From: Austropuccinia psidii
Lineage: Eukaryota > Basidiomycota > Pucciniomycetes > Pucciniales > Sphaerophragmiaceae
Assembly (NCBI GenBank): GCA_023105745.1
Contig: JALGQZ010000007.1
Coordinates: 50,697,569 to 50,761,568 of the forward strand
Direction of reading: 5' to 3'
Length of the DNA stretch: 64,000 nt
Each line of letters starts with the position of its first letter. The first letter of the stretch is position 1. Position numbers and translations under genes: made by a program. The notes below the pieces were generated by a model that saw nothing but the letters and a program-made list of their open reading frames with translations, did no database searches and had not been told where the DNA came from. Shown one piece after another: positions 57,012 to 64,000 of this stretch.

Positions 57012-59039
57012 TGTGAGCCTTTGAGATATGACCACATACCCAATAAGGTCACAAAAAAGACTCAGAATAATTATACCTTTAATATAATTATATTAAAATT
57101 AATTAGAATAATTATACAATGAAAATAATTACTCAAATATACAAAAAATACCATAAATTGGTACTAAAATTGGTTTAACTTAAAAACCAATGAATCAACA
57201 TGTAAAACAAATTATACCATTGGATTCCCCATGGAAAAATACACATATACCATTTTTATGGCATATCTGTAAAGTCAATATTTAAGGAATTATAAGGTAT
57301 AATGTCTTATAAAAACCATAAAAACTTATTTATCTCAGAAACTAATGAAACAACATGTGAAATAAATTGTACCAGTGGACTCCACACAAAACCCCACATA
57401 TAAAACAATTAATAAGCTAATCCCCAAAATCAATACTTAAGGAATTATCCTGAATATATGCACTTTTTTGGTCAACGCATATATTCAGGGATCATAGCTA
57501 ATATCTTCTAAACTATACATGCTAGAATGATGAACCAAAAATAAAGTTACCACGTAATTACTGTAAGAACACAGATATGAACTTTATTTTGCAAATTACA
57601 AACAAGGTTAAGACTTATGAGGAAATATTGATAAAAATCAACAGAGCTGTTGACCACTTTGTTGTGAAAGTAGTCCAAACTTAAAACAAAGTATACAGTT
57701 GGATTCTACTAGTTTATTCGAGAAGAATGATGTAATTTTTATTATTAAATTCAGGGTATAACCCCCTGAAATCAAGGTTTGAAGTTTAAAATATTGAATT
57801 TCGACAGAAAAGATGAGTTACAAGAAAAATCATCAAAATTAGAGTTTTGATGATGTAATAAAAAGCTCTTGGCAGCATAATGAGGTTATGTCAGGCTATC
57901 AGAATTCACTCTCTGAATTGCTGTAACGTGAAAACCTTAAAAGTTATTGAGGATCAACGTTTGAGCTTAAATTGAGCTGTTATGATCACATACTGTAACC
58001 TTAAATTAAGTTTAACAGTCTTAAGAGTGATAAAATTGGTGAATACTATTAGTTTATGATTAAAACTAATAAAATCCACGAAATTTGGGGTTCTGCCAAG
58101 CCTCTGATGTCATCAAACTTAGAGTTACAGTGATAACTCTAAATAATGGTGTAATAATGATGCAATATGGTTTGATCATGATGTAATCACCCTCAAACCT
58201 TAAAATATTGATCAATTCCAGTGGATATGATCAGTACACGTCTACTAGAAGCCTGTTGGACTCTAGGAGGGAGGTATTTACTATAAATAGAGCTCTTTTT
58301 ACTCTATTTACCCCTCAGACGCATCAAAAACATTAAATCAATTAAATCAAAAGGTAATTTCTTTATTCTTTATATATAAAAAGCATTATATTATTAAAGA
58401 CCAAAGACCTCCTTGCTATAATCATCTATTTTGACGTGATTAAATCATTTATTTAATTGTTTTTGTTAAAAAATCTCTATAAAACTCATTTCCACGTAAA
58501 AATCCAGAATAATTTGTAATTTTCTTTATTTTTATTGTAAATACAATTTGAAAAGGTTGTATTTATATTTTTTGGCGTAAAATACTTCAAAATTATTATA
58601 TTAAGTGTTAAAAGTAGGTTATTTTCTCTTATTATAATAATTTCTCTATTATTACTCTCTTAATAATTCTTTAATTAATATAAATAGTATTTATATTAAT
58701 TCATAACTTTAATATTAGTAATATTATTGTTATTAATTGTTTTTTATTAATAAAAAAATTTTTTTTACGCTTTTATTATTTGTTGGTAACAATAATAAAG
58801 AGCTTTTTAAATATATTAATTATCTTATATTAATATATTTATTTATTATATTATATTTTTATAATATAAATTATATTATTATATTTATTTAATAATATAA
58901 TTATTTTACGCCATAATAATAATAATTATTTATTATTATTATATTTTCAATCTTATTTATTCAATTTATAAGGACATTCAGAGTACAATAAGTAATAAAT
59001 TAGTAAATTTTACTTATTGTTTCATAGTCAAACCTTACA
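57012..59039 (+). repeat. 3' LTR of element D (about 2028 bp)
   Basis: Starts TGTGAGCCTTTGAG and ends TTTCATAGTCAAACCTTACA, with end sequences like those of elements A and C. The last third (58550-58960) is almost pure A/T with long TTATTA/AATAAT runs. It includes a perfect 13-bp inverted repeat at 57449-57461/57477-57489. The segment around 58260-58320 (GGAGGTATTTACTATAAATAGAG...) holds a TATA-like box and may be promoter, an inference only. Confidence 0.88.
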
Positions 59040-59885
59040 AGTATTCCCATTGCAAGTGTCAATGTGATGATGTAGAAAATTGAAAAAAAAGAAATTTAAT
59101 GAGGTTTTCTTCCGCTAATTTGTAAAAATCTTTTAAAGAGCTGACTTGAATACCTTTCACTTCTTGGAATACTCATAGATGATCAATGTTAATGTATGAA
59201 ATTAATCTTTATATCATGAAATTATAGCTCCTCAAATGAGATTTGAAGAATTAAAAGACAAAACTAATAATATAAATTGAGGATTCTTGATCTTTTGAAT
59301 GGCTTACAGGCAGTATTCTTTCAAAACTTGGAAAAGCTATCAGCTGGCCCCTTTAAGTTAAAACCCAATTTCTTAATTTCTTTCAATTATGAGTATATTG
59401 AAGTATTAATTTACTTTTTGGATCTATGTGTAGAGAAAATGAAGATGATTAATGTCATTCAATAAGATTAGACATAAGGATTTGATAAATTGGTGAAGAT
59501 TTTCATTAAGAAAAGTTTAAATATTGAGAAAAAGGCATTAATTTTAAATTTGGATAATAAATGTGCTGATTATTTCCTAATTTCAGGGTCTAACATTTTT
59601 ATTCAAATATAATTAGATATAAGATCTGAGAGAAAATCCTGAGTGCTTTCGTTGTGAATGTCTTTCCCAAGAATAGTGAGCTTTGGGGAAGCAAGATCTA
59701 TAAAAAAATATTTAAATTTGGTTGTAAATCATATTTTACCTCAATTTATAGGAAGAGTATGCTTCTGTTAGTTAGTAATAAGAAGTTAAAAAAGATAAGA
59801 AAAACCTCTCAAACAAACATCTCATAATCATTATGAAACAACAGTTTATATATTTCTTAATATAAGTAATTGATTTTCTATGATT
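59040..59885. other. AT-rich sequence between LTRs
   Basis: No gene seen; short ORFs only (59277-59465 without motif). Confidence 0.35.
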
Positions 59886-61436
59886 TTCAGGATGAGTCCA
59901 TGCAGAGGCCATGAGACAGTAATTACAAGATTTAACTATGAATGTGAAAAATAAAACATAGAGGGCTCTACTATTAAGGAATAGTGGTGATGTGTCTGTT
60001 AAAAGCCCTGGTTGCAATGATTTTCAATTGAATCATTTTAATCACCACTACAATAATTAACATTATAATTATATCTAAAATATTTTAAGGGTTACCTCTT
60101 TTTAAGACAGTTTAACCAAGCAAGGACAGGTTGTTAAGATAATCTCTGATTTTCCCTACTGGGTGAAGCCTCCTTTTATCTCAATTCAGGGTGGATAGAG
60201 GGGAATAACATATTTTAATACTGATAGAGTAATAAATTTAATAAGGTGGCTAGTTTTTGGCTTAACACAACCAAAAAAATCTGTATTGGTACCCAGATGT
60301 GGTTTTGAAACCACATCTCAACCTTTTATGCCCATAAAAGGGAAAACATTTAACCAATATAAAGCTAAAGAATATTGAAAAAGCCAAGGAATGTTCAATC
60401 ACATTAAAATAACCTCTGAGGGACTTTTGTCAGACAGATTTTCACTAATGAATGAAAAAATTCTACATGAATGGGATTGAAAGCTCATAATTCAATTATA
60501 CAAGATAATAACCTAGAGTACAACCCTGTATGAATATGTGTGGGAATTTCTTATCTAAGTTGATTTTTAATCAATGGATAAACAAACTCTTTACGGCTTT
60601 CACACCTCATAGTTCAATTCTCTGAGATAGTATTCCACAGTAAAAGCTTGTATGAAATCATAGCCTTAAATCCTTAATAACTTTGTCCATTTTCAAGATA
60701 GTGGGCTAAGAAGTGGATTAAATTGTAGCAAAAAGGTGATCTCTACAAGTTGAAAATACGTTTGAATGGACTTTACTTGAATATTTCAAAGATATTCAGG
60801 CTCAAAGTACTCTAACCTTGTTAAGAATAGTATTTTAATTTTTTTGAGAGAAACATACCAATGAATTATGATCTGTGTAATACAAAAGAATAAAGATGAT
60901 GCCTCTTCATAGCCCTACTTTTACCTTCAAAAAAATATTCTAATTGATTTTTCTCTCATCAAAACTGTGAAATAAAGATGAGGGATGAAAAAATAGAATT
61001 GTTTTTCCAGGTTCTTCAGGTAGTATTTTTACTGTAATTGTTGATCCAGAAATGCTACAGTCTTGGAGAGAGTACCCCTTGATATATTGTCTTGATAAAT
61101 TTGTTAAAAGATACCACTATAGGGGTCTTTGATTAAAACTCCAGATTTTAGATGAGAGGTAAAGATTAAGGTTTATTTCTGAAAGAGTTTACATCCTTAA
61201 TGACTTGGTTAACTGTTATTAACTGGTAATAAGAATAATAGTTTCTGAAAGGGGCAGGTTTCCAATTCAAGACTTTTACATTTACAGACTAACCTCTTTA
61301 GGGCCTGACTTTCTGTTTGTGCCCTGATTTTCTGCTTATTTATTTTAATAAAGGTGCAAGGTGTGTATTTCACTCCTTTCTTGTATACCATATTTATGGT
61401 GATCTTGAGTGTCATGCTTGTTCTCTGGGTTTTAAA
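59886..61436 (-). repeat. Old LTR of the element E family, worn
   Basis: Matches the reversed E-family LTR (22434-23869): ATTACAAGATTTAACTAT..GTGA, AAAGCCCTGG, CCACATCT palindrome, and GTCATGCTTG..CTCTGG near the right end. TG/CA ends are no longer recognisable and boundaries are approximate. No pol or gag next to it, so probably a solo LTR older than the one at 22434. Confidence 0.75.
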
Positions 61437-61904
61437 AATTATTTCCTGTTAAATATATTCAAAATTGTATCTAGAGTATTTTTTCTTCAATATTTCATAT
61501 TTTATTATGAATAAATATTTACAATTTCCAAGAAAATAATGTTTTGTTTAGTCCATGAATTTAGAAACTTTCTTCAGCCTCTCATCCCATAACTGAAAAA
61601 ATCTAAATAAGTGATGGGAATACATAAAAGGGATCTAATATGAGATATTTCAGTTATATAATCCTCAAAGAATTAGAAAATATTTCTCCTATCACAAAAT
61701 ACACTTACTGAAAATTTAAAAAATGAATAAAAAAAAATATATCTTAAAGCTGAAATATTTTTATATATTTTTTATGTATTTATTCAGTAGAAAACTATTA
61801 GACAAAGTATTAAAAAGAAGAGTTGATATAAACTTTGACTAGATTAAAAATAAAAAATTTCAAAAAATATGCAAAAGTACCAAGTTAATTTGAAATGTCA
61901 GAAT
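61437..61904. other. AT-rich sequence before R1 copy 2
   Basis: No gene seen. It may be the part of R1 that is displaced by element A in copy 1; the window cannot tell. Confidence 0.3.
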
Positions 61905-64000
61905 GAAATTAATTTCATTTCCCAATAATTAAGTATCTCAGACTCAGAATGAAAGCTTGAGAGATGTTCTGTCCATAGTTTCAAAGAGTTTTCCCCATAA
62001 AAAAAACTTATATGGAATAATTTTAATAGAAATTATACCATAATTCTTTTCAACCCTAATCCTGTTCTGTAAATCTCCCAAGTATCTCAAGAAAGCATCC
62101 TTTTGTTCAAATACATTCCAAATAATATTAAAACATTTTTCCAAGATAAATGATAACTATAATGAGTATTTGTGTTAAGAGAATAAAACATGATAGAAAA
62201 AGAAACATGAGAATGAAATATTGGTGTATAACTGTTAACTGCATAGAAGGTTAATAGGTTCATTTCTTTCCAAATAAGCTTTCAATTCATTTTGAAAATA
62301 AATTTGTAAAATTCATTTAAAATAGTGATTTATTTGTTTTTGATATTACAAAGCAGATTTAGTTTATTTTTCATAACATACATCTATTTTTATAAATTGA
62401 ATATGGAACAGGTGTTTATTTGGAAGATATTTGTACTTTGTGACATCATGAAAGTCTCTGGTGGAAGAAATTTATACAACCCCCTATTTATGTTTGGAAT
62501 GAAGAATATGCCAAGAACCACAAAAGTAATTGTATTTATCTCCTGAATAAATCATATTTCGGTATTTTTCAGAAAGAGGGTAAGTAATTTATTTCAAGGA
62601 CTTGAAATATAGAGTTTTTATTTGAAAAAATAAAGCAAAATTATATTTCTATTGAAACAATATCAAAATCCTTGAAGAAGAAAAAGAAAGTCTTTTTTTC
62701 AAGATCAGAAAAAAATTGAAATTGTTTTGTAAAATGAAAAATTTCATTATAAAAAACAGTTAGCAAATATATTTATTTTGTGAAAAAACAAAAGTAGTTC
62801 TTGAAGGAAGAAAAAAAATAGTCCTTTTGTTAGAAAGGTCAAGAAATGGCTTCCTATCATTAAAATGAATATATTGAGGTTTGTTAAAACTATCGGAATC
62901 AGAATTTTGAAAAAATCTCCTGATTTTTTTAACTCTTACTTTTACATGAAAGATTATTATTGATATGAGGTAATAGTATTGTTGAAAAAAAGGTATAAAA
63001 ATTGGAAGAAAAACATATTTTTACACAATTAAACCCATTTCTTGGCCTTCTGTTAGCTATACAGCTAAAAGGAAATATTCCTATTACCCTTCTCATATTC
63101 TGATCATCTTTCACTACCCTTATTAAATAAATTTTATATAAGAAGAATTCCTCAAAGAGAAATATTTATTAGTTGATCTCAAAGACTGACTGGGATATCT
63201 GGGGTTGCAGTTCTTGATCTGGAATTCCAGGATTAAACAAGTTACCAACCCCTATTACTTTTCCATATGGAAAACAAGATATACAATTAGCAATAAAAAT
63301 GTAAGGGATCCCCAAGCGCTTCCATTCTTTCTGATTTACAGCTTATTATCTTCAAAACTAACCAAGATATCTGGGCTTAAAGTTTATTTTGCACTGAAAG
63401 AATTCCCTGCATGAATATCTTATGTGCAAGAGGATAAGGGAAGTGATATAGCATAAATAATTGAATAGCTCATAAACCCATGGACTTTTGTATTATTATT
63501 TTACCTCTATCTCAAACGTTGACTGCGATTTTTTATCTGGAAAATTAACAAGACAGAAGTGGCTGTAAAAATAATGTAATACCTTATACACCACTTATGT
63601 TTGAGCAAAAAATGTGTAGAGTCTCAAAGACCTCTAAAGTGATAGAATAGAATTTTACATAGATGTTATTAACTGTTTGAGATATCTCTGAAAGGAAATG
63701 GAAGTTCTTATGTGGCCCTTTATTTTATTAGTCTTTCATCCATATAAACTTGCTACTATAGCCAAGTAGAATGTTCAAAGCCAAATTTTTACTCATTTAT
63801 GTCTTAACGAGGGTTTGTAAGAACAAGTGGGCCATAAAAGGTTAAGCTTTTCATTTTTCATTCTTGGAAAAGGGAAAAAAACCTCCACCAATCCCAACAA
63901 GGCATAAGAGGAGCCTTTCTCTAACTCAATTTAAGAGTAAATAATTTAACTATTCTGCTATTCCTAAATGTTAAGACTTCCTTCGGAAGTGGTAACCTTG
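61905..64000. repeat. Repeat R1, copy 2, uninterrupted, runs off the window
   Basis: Aligns with 7929-8953 joined to 14281-15353 without the 5.3-kb transposon, the join lying at 62924-62933 (TTTTTTTAA). It is the empty-site reference for the MULE-like insertion. The copies look well over 90 percent identical by eye, with a few indels. No recognised coding function. Confidence 0.9.

Larger units (their letters stand above)
54451..59039 (+). mobile_element. Ty3/gypsy chromovirus element D, 5'-truncated
   Basis: Plus-strand element beginning within the RT active site (..IDDIIVCS) and complete to its 3' LTR (57012-59039). The 5' LTR, Gag, protease and N-terminal RT are missing. The break lies about 70 bp after the end of the Sec1 fragment. 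It is the same broad family as A and C by pol similarity and LTR ends (TGTGAGCCTT...CCTTACA). The pol ORF is intact apart from one stop. Confidence 0.93.

Noticed and set aside
58550..58960. Possible replication origin or mitochondrial insert in almost pure A/T DNA
   Set aside because: It lies inside the 3' LTR of element D and has no mitochondrial gene or origin consensus.
1..64000. CRISPR arrays, bacterial operons, rRNA or tRNA genes
   Set aside because: None seen: repeats are TE-type, genes have introns, and no rRNA or tRNA consensus was recognised by eye (a tRNAscan run could still find a degraded tRNA).

Overview
The window is AT-rich eukaryotic DNA built mostly from transposable elements in different states of decay. 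The Gag-Pol proteins, the OTU-bearing MULE-like remnant, the Tnp2-type transposase and the dense nesting of repeats suggest a basidiomycete rust fungus. I would guess Austropuccinia psidii or a close relative, but that is an inference from protein resemblance and was not searched. No intact ordinary host gene is evident. The only housekeeping-type sequence is a broken 3' part of a Sec1/Munc18 gene.

Layout, left to right. 1-7928: minus-strand Ty3/gypsy chromovirus (element A), cut by the window start, with its 5' LTR at 6110-7928. 7929-8953 and 14281-15353: two halves of repeat R1, which is also present unbroken at 61905-64000. 8954-14271: a DNA transposon with long terminal inverted repeats inserted into R1. 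It carries an OTU-protease/MULE tail (minus strand), a Tet-like 2OG-Fe(II) oxygenase ORF (plus strand) and an intron-containing HLTF/RAD5-like SNF2 helicase pseudogene (plus strand). 18584-20440 and 22434-23869: solo LTRs of two families. 24497-25290: degenerate 30-bp tandem repeat, followed by an unidentified ORF at 25301-25675. 28543-29504: repeat R2 (second copy 51870-52831). 29505-31955: 5'-truncated plus-strand chromovirus (element E) with its 3' LTR. 33427-33809: cluster of near-perfect hairpins. 35806-36988: decayed unknown ORFs. 38760-39818 and 49889-51280: a Tnp2/CACTA-like transposase pseudogene split by a complete 10,070-bp Ty3/gypsy element (element C, 39819-49888, TSD ATCTC). 53494-54379: Sec1 fragment. 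54451-59039: element D, truncated at its RT active site but with an uninterrupted 736-codon pol ORF and a 3' LTR. 59886-61436: a third, degraded LTR of the E family.

The Ty3/gypsy elements share one plan: spliced leader exon, Gag with coiled coil and zinc knuckle, protease, RT, RNase H, integrase with HHCC and D,D-35-E motifs, GPF domain, and usually a chromodomain. Only D retains a long open pol. A, C and E carry stops, frameshifts and lost catalytic or metal-binding residues. The most unusual object is the 8954-14271 transposon, which brings together a TET/JBP-type dioxygenase, a SNF2 helicase and an OTU protease remnant. All three look decayed here, but the combination is worth tracing in the rest of the genome.
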